A program made the translations under genes and the position numbers. A stretch of DNA of 54,987 nt from an uncultured Spirochaetales bacterium (lineage in GTDB: Bacteria > Spirochaetota > Spirochaetia > Sphaerochaetales > Sphaerochaetaceae), in assembly GCA_944392695.1 (NCBI GenBank), contig CALXXN010000014.1, positions 1 through 54,987 on the forward strand, in the 5' to 3' direction. A model generated the notes under the pieces. That model did not search any database and was not told where the DNA came from. It saw only the letters and a list, made by a program, of their open reading frames with translations. Position 1 is the stretch's first letter, and the number at the start of each line of letters is the position of its first letter. This document shows, in pieces, positions 43,720-51,499 of the stretch.

Positions 43720-45248
43720 GCATCCACCTCCCCGCTGTTGAACTGCGTCATCATCAACCCGACCTCTTCCTTGGTCGTCTTCCTTGCATCGACAAGTCCA
43801 GCGACCTGGCCACCACAGAGGACCAGGATACGGTCACACAACTCCAGCAGCACATCAAGGTCCTCACCGACATAAACAACGGCAACACCCTTCATCTTCT
43901 GTTCTGTCAGCAGCTTGTAGATCGTGTATGACGTGTTGATGTCCAGGCCACGGACCGCATAAGCCGTCATGAGCACTTCCGGCTCGCTTGCGATCTCGCG
44001 TCCTACCAGGACCTTCTGGACATTACCTCCGGAAAGACGCCGCACAGGGTAATCGACATCCGGTGTCACGACCTCGAGCTCCTCCAAGACATGGCCCGCA
44101 AGCTCACTTGGCTCCTTACGCCTTGTGAAGGGTCCACGGCCATTGCGCCATGAGCGGAGCATCATGTTACCAGTCATCCCCATCGAACCGACCAGGCCCA
44201 TGCCCAACCTGTCCTCCGGGACGAAAGCCATGCCAACCCCTGTCTGGCGGATCTTGCGAGGTGTCAGTCCGACAAGTTCAGCCTCACTACCATCATCCTT
44301 GACGAGGCGCACACTGCCTTCCTTGATGGGATACAGGCCTGTGACCGCCTCAAGGAGCTCCTTCTGGCCGGATCCTGAAATTCCAGCTACACCAAGGATT
44401 TCCCCTGTGTTGGCAGTGAACGAGACCTTGTCGAGGCGTTTGACCCCCTCTGCATCGAGGCAGGTGAGGTTCTCGACAACCAGTTTCTTCCGAGGGTTGC
44501 TGCAGAGCGGGCGGTCGATGTTCAAGCTGACCGCATGTCCGACCATCATATCGGTCAAGGCCTGCGGGTTGGTCTCTGAGGTGTTGACTGTCCCGACAAG
44601 ACGCCCCTTGCGCAGGACCGTCACCTTGTCAGAGACTTCCATGACCTCATGGAGCTTGTGGGTGATTATGATGACCGCCTTGCCATCAGCCTTCATGTTG
44701 CCAAGCACCTTGAAGAGCTTCTGTGTCTCCTGTGGAGTCAGGACAGCCGTGGGTTCATCGAGGATCAGTATGTCGGCGCCACGGTAGAGGACCTTGACAA
44801 TCTCAATCGTCTGCTTCTGGGAGACCGACATGTCATAGACTTTCTTGACTGGGTCGATGTCGAAGCCATAGCGCTCGCAAATCCCAGCGACCTTGCGGTT
44901 TGCTGCCGCCAGGTCCATGCGGCCATCGTTCAAACCCAGGATGATGTTCTGTGCCGCTGTGAAGACCTCGATCAGCTTGTAGTGCTGGTGGATCATGCCG
45001 ATTCCATGCTCGAAGGCCTCCCTTGGGGAGTGTATGTAGATGGGCGAACCATCCTTCAGGATCTGCCCCTCGTCAGGCTGGTAGATCCCTGAGAGCATGT
45101 TCATCAGCGTGGTCTTGCCGCTGCCGTTCTCACCCAGCAGGGCCAAGACCTCACCCCGCCGGATTCCAAGGTCGATGCCATCGTTGGCGGTCACAGAGCC
45201 GAAGCGTTTCGTGATGCCATGCATCTCAATAGCGTACTTAGCGTCCAA
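43716..45248 (-). CDS. BMP-type ABC ATPase, two nucleotide-binding domains
   Basis: ATPase of 510 aa with two ABC cassettes in tandem (YufO/NupA-like). The first cassette has LLGENGSGKTTLMNMLSG, the signature MSVSQKQTIEI and ILILDEPTAVL. The second has the degenerate Walker A GVAGISGSGQKELLEA and RRLSGGNVQKVLVGREI, with its Walker B read LMTAYAVRGLD, so it is probably inactive, as usual in this class. The start is a TTG at 45248 with AGGAGG eight bases upstream. It is first in the operon and has its own promoter. Confidence 0.92.
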   Translation of the reverse strand: MDAKYAIEMHGITKRFGSVTANDGIDLGIRRGEVLALLGENGSGKTTLMNMLSGIYQPDEGQILKDGSPIYIHSPREAFEHGIGMIHQHYKLIEVFTAAQNIILGLNDGRMDLAAANRKVAGICERYGFDIDPVKKVYDMSVSQKQTIEIVKVLYRGADILILDEPTAVLTPQETQKLFKVLGNMKADGKAVIIITHKLHEVMEVSDKVTVLRKGRLVGTVNTSETNPQALTDMMVGHAVSLNIDRPLCSNPRKKLVVENLTCLDAEGVKRLDKVSFTANTGEILGVAGISGSGQKELLEAVTGLYPIKEGSVRLVKDDGSEAELVGLTPRKIRQTGVGMAFVPEDRLGMGLVGSMGMTGNMMLRSWRNGRGPFTRRKEPSELAGHVLEELEVVTPDVDYPVRRLSGGNVQKVLVGREIASEPEVLMTAYAVRGLDINTSYTIYKLLTEQKMKGVAVVYVGEDLDVLLELCDRILVLCGGQVAGLVDARKTTKEEVGLMMTQFNSGEVDA

Positions 45249-45272
45249 AGGCAGAACCTCCTGGCTTCTTCC

Positions 45273-45300
45273 ATCTTAGCACGCTTTTTGATCCTGCCAA
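45273..45300 (-). promoter_or_regulatory. Promoter of the BMP operon
   Basis: Read leftwards, TTGGCA (45300-45295), 16 bases, TAAGAT (45278-45273). The start of transcription would be about 20 bases before the TTG codon, giving a very short leader. Confidence 0.6.
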
Positions 45301-45307
45301 ATGTTTT

Positions 45308-45417
45308 CCCTGTGAGCGCATATTCCCCAAAAGCCCCCTTGGGTGGGAAATGCGCTGCCGGACACAGGCCTCAGGCCTGGTCCCGTCCCACCCCACCCTC
45401 ATCCTACGCTTACAGGG
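45308..45417. ncRNA. Candidate structured RNA with switching stems
   Basis: Nested stems enclose 110 bases: CCCTGTgAGCG (45308-45318) with CGCTtACAGGG (45407-45417); GGGTGGGA (45341-48) with TCCCACCC (45386-93); and GGAC.CAGGCC (45360-70) with GGCCTGGTCC (45374-83). An alternative stem AGCGCAT (45315-21) with ATGCGCT (45350-56) excludes the outer one. The outline of closing stem, bubble and terminal stem loosely recalls 6S RNA, though shorter than usual. Strand and identity are unresolved. No purine-riboswitch core is seen. Confidence 0.35.
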
Positions 45418-45426
45418 GCAAGACAA

Positions 45427-46005
45427 TCAACCCAAAGTGGAGAATTCACGCACAGGGACTGAGAAAATCACAGCACGGCCACGCTTCTTGAGCACTTCCA
45501 TGCCCTCTATCGCCTCGATGACACGGGCTGCGGTATCATCTTCAAGGACAATCATCAGGATTTCCTTCTCCGGCACGAGCGGTGAGCCGAAGAACTTCAC
45601 ATCAGCCTCCGTGCTTGTCCCGTGTGCATCGACGACAGTGCCACCCTTGGCTCCAGCCTTGCGCGCCACAGCCATGATCTCCTCGCTGAAACCTTCCTCA
45701 CAAATCACTTCGACAAGTGTCCAACCTTTTCCCATATCCCCTCCTTCTCCCGCCAGGAGCAGCATGCCCTTGGCCTTGGCCTTTTGAGCGGCCTTGAATA
45801 CAGAGTGCGCGTCTTCTTTCCGGACGAAGCTCGTCAGGACCTCCATGTAACTATCGCCCAGGCCCAGGGCTGCAAGTATAGTGTTTGAAGCCGTGCCCCT
45901 GGCGCTGTTGATAGTGCCCCCTGTGGCTCCGGCCTTGCGTGCGGCCTCCATTACAGCCTTCGCCTGGTGACGACGGACTATGGCAAGCAACATGTCAGTT
46001 CCCAT
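45427..46005 (-). CDS. Tandem P-II-like regulatory protein
   Basis: Cytoplasmic protein of 192 aa built of two P-II-type ferredoxin folds. The first (about 1-95) runs MLLAIVRRHQAKAVMEAARK, AGATGGTINSARGTA; the second (about 100-190) runs WTLVEVICEEGFSEEIMAVA, AGAKGGTVVDAHGTS, then KEILMIVLEDDTAARVIEAI. Both keep the P-II GGT..GRG-type turn but lack the Tyr-x-Gly T-loop used for uridylylation. The start at 46005 has GGGGAGG six bases upstream and overlaps the DUF1538 gene by 11 bases. It probably regulates that membrane protein. Confidence 0.85.
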   Translation of the reverse strand: MGTDMLLAIVRRHQAKAVMEAARKAGATGGTINSARGTASNTILAALGLGDSYMEVLTSFVRKEDAHSVFKAAQKAKAKGMLLLAGEGGDMGKGWTLVEVICEEGFSEEIMAVARKAGAKGGTVVDAHGTSTEADVKFFGSPLVPEKEILMIVLEDDTAARVIEAIEGMEVLKKRGRAVIFSVPVREFSTLG

Positions 46006-47437
46006 CTTGGACCTCCCCGCCCTTGGCGCTCTTGATCCTATAAACAATACCCAGGAGCTCTGTCAGAAGGACAGGCATCATCGCAATCATGGCTATCATG
46101 CCGAAGGACGCGCTCGTCGAGCCGGATGCGGCCCCCATGGCCAGAGGCAACAGGAAGGTCGAACTCATCGGACCAGTGGCGACACCGCCGGAATCAAAAG
46201 CGATCGCAGAGAAAAGCCCAGGCGTCCAGATCATCAAAACCAGTATCAGCGCATAGCCAGGAAGCAGGAGGTACCAGATTGAGAACGAGCATACGGTCCT
46301 GACCAAGGCCAGGACGACTGCCAGTCCAACGCCAAGTGCCAGCGTGGCCAGCATGAGGCGCTTGGGTATCCTGCCCCCACTGGCTTCTTCCACCTGGCCA
46401 GTCAGGACAATGACGGCAGGCTCTGCCAGGACGACGCAGAGGCCAAAGATGAAGCCGGCAACATAAAGCCAGGGCCCACCGGCCGCGAGCAGGGCAGCAC
46501 CCAGTTCCCGGGCAAGGGACGAGAATGAGTATTCGACCCCTGTGAAGAAGATGACGATGCCGATAAAAGCCCAGAAGATGCCAGAGAAGACACGTACCGC
46601 CTCCATTTTCGGCAACTTCAGGAAGAAGACCTGGGCCATGATGCAGACGATGACAAGCGGAAGCAGGGACAGCGCGACCTCGCCAAGCTTCGAGAGGAAG
46701 AGTCCTCCAAGACCAAGCGCGGCCTCATCTCCCGACAAGACAGCGGAGCCACCAGGGCCACCGCTGAAAAGGCCAAGGAGCAACACCGCGAGCACAGGCC
46801 CTGTCGATGAGAGGGCGACATAACCAAACGAGGCCTCATCATCATGCTTCCGGAGCGAAGCCACACCCATGCCCAAGGCCATGATGAATGGCACTGAGAG
46901 AGGGCCAGTTGTCGCACCACCCGAGTCAAAGGCGACAGAGACAAAGAAGTCATCATTGAAGGCGGCAACAGCGAAGATCACCAGATAACAGGTCCATAGC
47001 ACTGCCTTCATCTTCCACCCAAGTACCGTGCGTGCAAGCGAGATGGCCAGGAAAAGTCCGACACCAAGTGCGATGAAGACCGTCAATGTCATCGTGGGGA
47101 TTGATGACGCGACCTGGTGCACCTGCCCTGACAGGACCTGGACGTCAGGCTCAGGTATCGTGATGATCACACCCAGTATGAAGGCGCAAACAAGCATCAC
47201 CGAAAGCCGCTTCGACTTCGTCAAAGCCGATCCTATCCTGCTTCCCATTGGCAGGAGGCCTACGTCGACACCTGTCAAGAAGAAGGTCAGTCCAATGATC
47301 ACAAGGACGCAGGACACTACGAAGGCTGCCAGCTGGCTGCCATCCATCACACCAAGCATGAAGGACAGGATGGTTGCGAAAAGACCGATTGGAAGGACTG
47401 ACAGTGTCACTTCCTTCAGTTGCCTGATGAAGTCCAA
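45995..47437 (-). CDS. DUF1538 membrane protein, internally duplicated
   Basis: Membrane protein of 480 aa with about twelve hydrophobic segments arranged as two similar halves. Each half carries the DUF1538 signature: AFDSGGATTGPLSVPF near residue 168 and AFDSGGVATGPMSSTF near 411, plus TFFLTGVDVGLLPMG and the matching IFFTGVEYSFSSLA. In Halomonas a two-gene DUF1538 pair (UmpAB) has been reported as a Na+/H+ antiporter (from memory), so cation exchange is plausible. Here both halves are fused. The 3' end overlaps the tandem P-II gene, a strong hint of P-II control. Confidence 0.85.
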   Translation of the reverse strand: MDFIRQLKEVTLSVLPIGLFATILSFMLGVMDGSQLAAFVVSCVLVIIGLTFFLTGVDVGLLPMGSRIGSALTKSKRLSVMLVCAFILGVIITIPEPDVQVLSGQVHQVASSIPTMTLTVFIALGVGLFLAISLARTVLGWKMKAVLWTCYLVIFAVAAFNDDFFVSVAFDSGGATTGPLSVPFIMALGMGVASLRKHDDEASFGYVALSSTGPVLAVLLLGLFSGGPGGSAVLSGDEAALGLGGLFLSKLGEVALSLLPLVIVCIMAQVFFLKLPKMEAVRVFSGIFWAFIGIVIFFTGVEYSFSSLARELGAALLAAGGPWLYVAGFIFGLCVVLAEPAVIVLTGQVEEASGGRIPKRLMLATLALGVGLAVVLALVRTVCSFSIWYLLLPGYALILVLMIWTPGLFSAIAFDSGGVATGPMSSTFLLPLAMGAASGSTSASFGMIAMIAMMPVLLTELLGIVYRIKSAKGGEVQDGN

Positions 47438-47447
47438 TCCAGTACTC

Positions 47448-47801
47448 CTATTCCATCGGGCAGGTCACCTGTACAAGACGTTCGACAGTGTTGTGCAGTA
47501 TGCCGGCCTGGTCTGTGTCAGCAGCACGGTAGTAGACCTCCTTGCCAACCCTGCGGCTCACGATAAGTCCGGAAGTCTTCAAGGAACGCAGGTGGTGGGA
47601 GACCGCTGGAGCGCTCATCCCGACAATGGATGCAAGGTTCGTCACACATTCCTCGCAGTGGCAGAGGACCCAGAAGATCCTTATCCTGCTGCCATCGCAC
47701 AGCTGCTTGAATATGTCTGCGACAATCTGGAAATCGTCGTCCTTTGGTATGACACCAAGGTCGAAGCCGAGATGTCCATGATCATGGGGTAGTTGTCCCA
47801 T
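47448..47801 (-). CDS. ArsR/SmtB-family metal-responsive repressor
   Basis: Small winged-helix repressor of 117 aa of the CadC/SmtB type. The N-terminus is His-rich (PHDHGHLGFD), VLCHCEECVTNLASIVG contains the helix-3 metal site with three cysteines, and MSAPAVSHHLRSLKTSGLIV is the recognition helix. GGAGG precedes the ATG. It is divergent from the metal-binding protein and P-type ATPase and 138 bases away, with a matching operator between, so it very likely represses them until Zn, Cd or Pb binds. It ends ten bases before the DUF1538 start on the same strand. Confidence 0.92.
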   Translation of the reverse strand: MGQLPHDHGHLGFDLGVIPKDDDFQIVADIFKQLCDGSRIRIFWVLCHCEECVTNLASIVGMSAPAVSHHLRSLKTSGLIVSRRVGKEVYYRAADTDQAGILHNTVERLVQVTCPME

Positions 47802-47866
47802 CCGATCCTCCCTCCCCTCTTTTCATTTTAATATTGCCGGAATTACAGGAAAAGGCAAATTAAGAC

Positions 47867-47925
47867 TTGACGATTCACAAACTGCCGCCTAGTATACAAT
47901 CAAACGATTAAACAAAAGTTTAATC
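47867..47925 (+). promoter_or_regulatory. Metal-efflux promoter and ArsR operator
   Basis: TTGACG (47867-72), 17 bases, TAGTAT (47890-95) form the promoter. GATTAAAC (47906-13), AAAA and GTTTAATC (47918-25) form a perfect inverted repeat over the transcription start, the usual layout for SmtB/CzrA-type repression. Confidence 0.75.
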
Positions 47926-47938
47926 AAAGGAGGCCGAG

Positions 47939-48157
47939 ATGACCAGGAACTATAAAATCGATGTCGACTGCCCAGCCTGTGCTGCGAAGATGGAAGCCGC
48001 CGCCAAGAAGGTGGAAGGCGTCAAGGATGCTGTTGTGAACTTCATGGCGCTGAAAATGAAGGTGGACTTCGAGGAAGGAACAGATCCTGGCGCTGTCATG
48101 CCCTCTGTACGCAAGGCATGCAAGAGGGTCGAGGCTGACTGCGAAGTCTTCATCTGA
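47939..48157 (+). CDS. Heavy-metal-associated (HMA) domain protein
   Basis: Metallochaperone-like protein of 72 aa. The HMA metal site is VDCPACAAKMEAAAKKVEG, a D-C-x-x-C pattern typical of the N-terminal domain of ZntA/CadA rather than of copper chaperones. AGGAGG precedes the ATG. It lies three bases upstream of the P-type ATPase, which lacks its own N-terminal domain, so the two genes are a split form of one CadA protein. It probably delivers metal to, or regulates, the pump. Confidence 0.88.
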   Translation: MTRNYKIDVDCPACAAKMEAAAKKVEGVKDAVVNFMALKMKVDFEEGTDPGAVMPSVRKACKRVEADCEVFI

Positions 48158-48160
48158 GGC

Positions 48161-50053
48161 ATGGCCATGACAATGACAGCGAAACAGAAGAAGACATTTG
48201 GCCGCATCATCATCGCCGCCTTGATGGTCGTGGTGCTCCATTTCATACCATCAACAGGGCTCTTACGCTTCATACTGTACATGATCCCCTACCTCGTGAT
48301 TGGCTACGACATACTCTTGAAGGCAGCCAGGAACATAGCCCATGGCCAGGTGTTTGACGAGTGCTTCCTGATGTGCGTGGCCACACTTGGTGCGATCGCC
48401 CTCGCCATCTGGGAAGGCAGCGGGGACTACACTGAGGCTGTCGCAGTCATGCTTTTCTACCAGATAGGAGAGTTCTTCCAAGGCTATGCTGTATCAAAAA
48501 GCAGGAAAAGCATCAGCGAGTTGATGGATATCCGGCCGGACAGCGCCAACATCGAACAGGACGGCAGCCTTGTCACCGTGGATCCTGATGACGTGGCCGT
48601 CGGAAGCATCATCGTCGTCCGCCCTGGTGAGAAGGTGCCTATCGATGGCGTTGTCACATCAGGGGCATCAAGCCTTGATACAAGCGCATTGACAGGAGAG
48701 CCTGTACCACGGTCCATCCACGAAGGCGACGAGGTCGCAAGTGGATGCGTGAACCTAAGTGGGGAAATCCATATAAGGACCACAAAGGAGGCTGGTGAAT
48801 CGACTGCCTCCAAGATCCTTGACCTTGTCGAGAACGCGGGTTCACGCAAGTCGAGGAGCGAGGACTTCATCACACGTTTCTCACGGGTCTACACGCCAGC
48901 AGTCTGCATCGCGGCACTCGCCCTCGCCCTGCTACCACCGCTGGTCCGCCTTGCCATGGGCCTGGCTCCGACATGGCATGACTGGATCTACCGTGCACTG
49001 ACATTCCTTGTCATCAGCTGCCCCTGTGCGCTCGTGATAAGCATCCCACTCTCATTCTTCGCCGGCATCGGAGGAGCAAGCAGGGAGGGCGTGCTCGTCA
49101 AGGGTTCGAATTACCTGGAGGCGCTGTCAAAGGTGCGTACTGTCGTATTCGACAAGACCGGTACGCTGACCAAGGGTGTCTTCACTGTAAACGAAGTCCA
49201 TCACAACAAGCTCCCCAGGCAAGAGGTCCTTGGCCTGGCCGCCCATGCTGAAGCCTCCTCCAGCCACCCGGTTGCACGTAGCATCGAGGCAGCCTGGGAT
49301 GGCAAGGTCGACCGGAAACGCATAGCCGGCATCCAAGAGTACCCAGGAGAGGGGGTGACCGCCAGTGTGGATGACAAGGCCGTGGCCGTTGGCAATGGAC
49401 GCCTCATGTCAAGACTGGGCATCGAGGCCCCAGGATGCCATTGCAGTGGAACGCTTGTGCATGTCGCAGTTGATGGATCTTATGAAGGGCATCTCGTGAT
49501 CAGCGATGTCATCAAACCAAATGCGAAAGCGGCCATCGACGCCCTTCACGCCAGTGGGGTCCAGCGCTGTGTCATGCTGACAGGGGACAGGATGGAAGCT
49601 GCAAAGGATACCGCATCCTCGCTTGGCATCGATGAAGTGCATGCACAGCTCCTGCCAGGAGACAAGGTCAGCGCGCTGGAAGGCCTGATGGATGGAAGCG
49701 GCAAGGCCCTCACCGCCTTTGTCGGTGATGGGATCAACGATGCACCCGTGCTCTCCCGTGCTGATGTCGGTATCGCCATGGGTGCCATGGGGTCTGATGC
49801 CGCAATCGAGGCAGCCGATGTCGTACTGATGGACGATGATCCGCTCAAGGTTGCAAAAGCCATCAGGCTCAGCCGGCGTTGCATGAGGATCGTGTGGGAG
49901 AACATCATCTTCGCCCTTGGTGTCAAAGGAATCTGCCTGCTCCTGGGAGCCTTCGGCATAGCCAACATGTGGCTTGCCATATTCGCAGATGTTGGAGTGA
50001 TGGTGATCGCGGTCCTGAACGCAATACGGGCACTCAAAGCCGGACGCACCTGA
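48161..50053 (+). CDS. P1B-type metal-exporting ATPase (Zn/Cd/Pb)
   Basis: Membrane pump of 630 aa. The transmembrane metal site is SCPCALVIS with Cys287-Pro-Cys289. The actuator loop DTSALTGEPVPR, the phosphorylation site FDKTGTLTKG with Asp331, SSSHPVARS (the HP locus), MLTGDRMEAAKDTA and VGDGINDAPVL are intact. Class P1B-2 is inferred from the overall similarity to CadA/ZntA. The N-terminal metal-binding domain is encoded separately just upstream. ATGs at 48161 and 48167 are both possible starts. It exports metal under the ArsR repressor. Confidence 0.93.
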   Translation: MAMTMTAKQKKTFGRIIIAALMVVVLHFIPSTGLLRFILYMIPYLVIGYDILLKAARNIAHGQVFDECFLMCVATLGAIALAIWEGSGDYTEAVAVMLFYQIGEFFQGYAVSKSRKSISELMDIRPDSANIEQDGSLVTVDPDDVAVGSIIVVRPGEKVPIDGVVTSGASSLDTSALTGEPVPRSIHEGDEVASGCVNLSGEIHIRTTKEAGESTASKILDLVENAGSRKSRSEDFITRFSRVYTPAVCIAALALALLPPLVRLAMGLAPTWHDWIYRALTFLVISCPCALVISIPLSFFAGIGGASREGVLVKGSNYLEALSKVRTVVFDKTGTLTKGVFTVNEVHHNKLPRQEVLGLAAHAEASSSHPVARSIEAAWDGKVDRKRIAGIQEYPGEGVTASVDDKAVAVGNGRLMSRLGIEAPGCHCSGTLVHVAVDGSYEGHLVISDVIKPNAKAAIDALHASGVQRCVMLTGDRMEAAKDTASSLGIDEVHAQLLPGDKVSALEGLMDGSGKALTAFVGDGINDAPVLSRADVGIAMGAMGSDAAIEAADVVLMDDDPLKVAKAIRLSRRCMRIVWENIIFALGVKGICLLLGAFGIANMWLAIFADVGVMVIAVLNAIRALKAGRT

Positions 50054-50055
50054 TC

Positions 50056-50493
50056 CTACTGCTGGACAATCCTCCTCACATCGGCTGAAAGCTCTGCGAG
50101 GCTGTGGTGGCGCATCTCCGCCTCCATGGCCTCTTGTATCGCGGCAAGCTTGTCGTCAAGCAGCGCATGTATGTTCCTCCCCACAGGACATTCCTGGGAT
50201 GGGTTCTCATGGAAATGGAAGAGCCCTTCGTTGTCATCGACAGCCTCGACCGCCTTGTAGACATCGTAGAAGCTTATAGCATCAAGAGGCTTGCTGATGC
50301 TGATTCCACCCGTGCCACGACGTACGCTGAGCAGTCCTGCATCACGCAGCTGGAGGAGTATGCGCCTCACGATCACTGGGTTGGTGTTGATGGAACGGGA
50401 AAGGAAGTCGCTTGTAAGCTTCTCCTTGCCATTGAACGCCTCGATACAGGCGAAGATGTGAAGCGCGATTGTGAACCTGCTTGATATCTGCAT
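50056..50493 (-). CDS. Rrf2-family regulator
   Basis: Transcription factor of 145 aa. MQISSRFTIALHIFACIEAF and NTNPVIVRRILLQLRDAGLLSVRRGTGG (in two parts) form the Rrf2 winged helix. Only one Cys (QECPVGRNIH) is near the usual sensor region, so an iron-sulphur cluster of the IscR type is unlikely; redox or thiol sensing as in CymR/SaiR types is possible. The start is taken at 50493; a longer frame to 50553 lacks support. It follows the MBL-like gene on the same strand after 81 bases and may regulate it. Confidence 0.87.
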   Translation of the reverse strand: MQISSRFTIALHIFACIEAFNGKEKLTSDFLSRSINTNPVIVRRILLQLRDAGLLSVRRGTGGISISKPLDAISFYDVYKAVEAVDDNEGLFHFHENPSQECPVGRNIHALLDDKLAAIQEAMEAEMRHHSLAELSADVRRIVQQ

Positions 50494-50574
50494 ATGAGTC
50501 CTCAACGCGATTCTATTGCGAAGTGCGCCTCTTTTCCAAGCAGAGGCCGACACGAGGCGGCCCCTGTGTGGCCC

Positions 50575-51366
50575 TCATGCAAAGAGCATCCCCACTGTCA
50601 TATCAAGGTAATTGCCTCCCGCGTAGCCAGGGAAGGCCTCCTCCATCGCCTGCTTGAACGACTGTCCATCAGCAGAAGCCGATGCGAGTCCGACAAGCTT
50701 GTCGAGGTAGCGGATCTTCTCCTGCGCCGCATCACGTCCCTCGATGCCACTGTGCGATGAGAGGAAGTATTCAAGGCCTTCATCCAGATAAGCTTCCAAG
50801 GACGAAGCCATGGCCTTGGCCGCCTCAATGGAAGGAATGATCGAGTGGACGGTCTTCCCAAGCATGTGCATGTAGACAGCCTTGGCCTGGGGGATCACCA
50901 GGTCGTAAACATCCCCCTGATCGACCACCCTGAGCTGGAGGGAACGTATCCGCAAGTCCCCTGGCTCCACGACATCAGTCACCTTGACCTTGTCAGCTGC
51001 CTGGAAGTCCGGGCCGAAGGCGGCACCAAGTCCATCGGTCGTCGCCTGGGTCGAACCATGATGCATGGCGCACTCAGCCTTCCTTGTCGCATAGACCGGA
51101 GTGTCGCCAACCAAGGACCCTCCAGCGGGATGGGCGGAGACGAAGAAGGCATCCACCCTGCGGGGAAGCGCCTCGATATACCCCTTCCACGACCCGCTGT
51201 CAGCCTTGAAGGAAGGCAGCTCAAGTCCCACCAGGGCATCCTCCGCCTCAATAAGGAAAGCGGCATCCGCAAGCGCATCCGCAGTATCATAGCAATGGAT
51301 CGTGATGCCACCCTGCTCAATAAGCGTCACCGTGCCGTTACCAAGCCTTGTCTTCTTGTTTTCCAT
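50575..51366 (-). CDS. Metallo-beta-lactamase-fold-like protein with lost metal site
   Basis: Protein of 263 aa starting MENKKTRLGNGTVTLIEQGG after AAAGGAG. The layout of an MBL hydrolase is recognisable (AAFLIEAEDALVGLELPSFK, then FFVSAHPAGGSLVGDTPVYA), but the metal-binding H-x-H-x-D-H is replaced by SAHPAGGS, so metal catalysis is doubtful. Related proteins are often found beside Rrf2 or redox regulators in anaerobes. It stands alone with its own leader containing GTAAC inverted repeats. Confidence 0.6.
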   Translation of the reverse strand: MENKKTRLGNGTVTLIEQGGITIHCYDTADALADAAFLIEAEDALVGLELPSFKADSGSWKGYIEALPRRVDAFFVSAHPAGGSLVGDTPVYATRKAECAMHHGSTQATTDGLGAAFGPDFQAADKVKVTDVVEPGDLRIRSLQLRVVDQGDVYDLVIPQAKAVYMHMLGKTVHSIIPSIEAAKAMASSLEAYLDEGLEYFLSSHSGIEGRDAAQEKIRYLDKLVGLASASADGQSFKQAMEEAFPGYAGGNYLDMTVGMLFA

Positions 51367-51385
51367 TTCATCTTTCTCCTTTGAT

Positions 51386-51402
51386 GTAACATCTATAGTT
51401 AC
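51386..51402. promoter_or_regulatory. Candidate operator, GTAAC-N7-GTTAC
   Basis: An inverted repeat lies 20-36 bases before the MBL-like start, with a further GGTAAC at 51444. The downstream Rrf2 protein is the nearest possible ligand. Confidence 0.35.
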
Positions 51403-51499
51403 TTCACACGGGCAAGATAAGCTCATCATGATGTAATGTCAATGGTAACAATAAGGAAAGCAAACAAAGAAACAACTGTACCGCAAGGTCGGACCTGGT

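Noticed and set aside
45249-45426. Purine riboswitch ahead of the nucleoside importer
   Set aside because: The conserved purine-aptamer loops are not visible, and the promoter near 45273-45300 lies downstream of the structured part.
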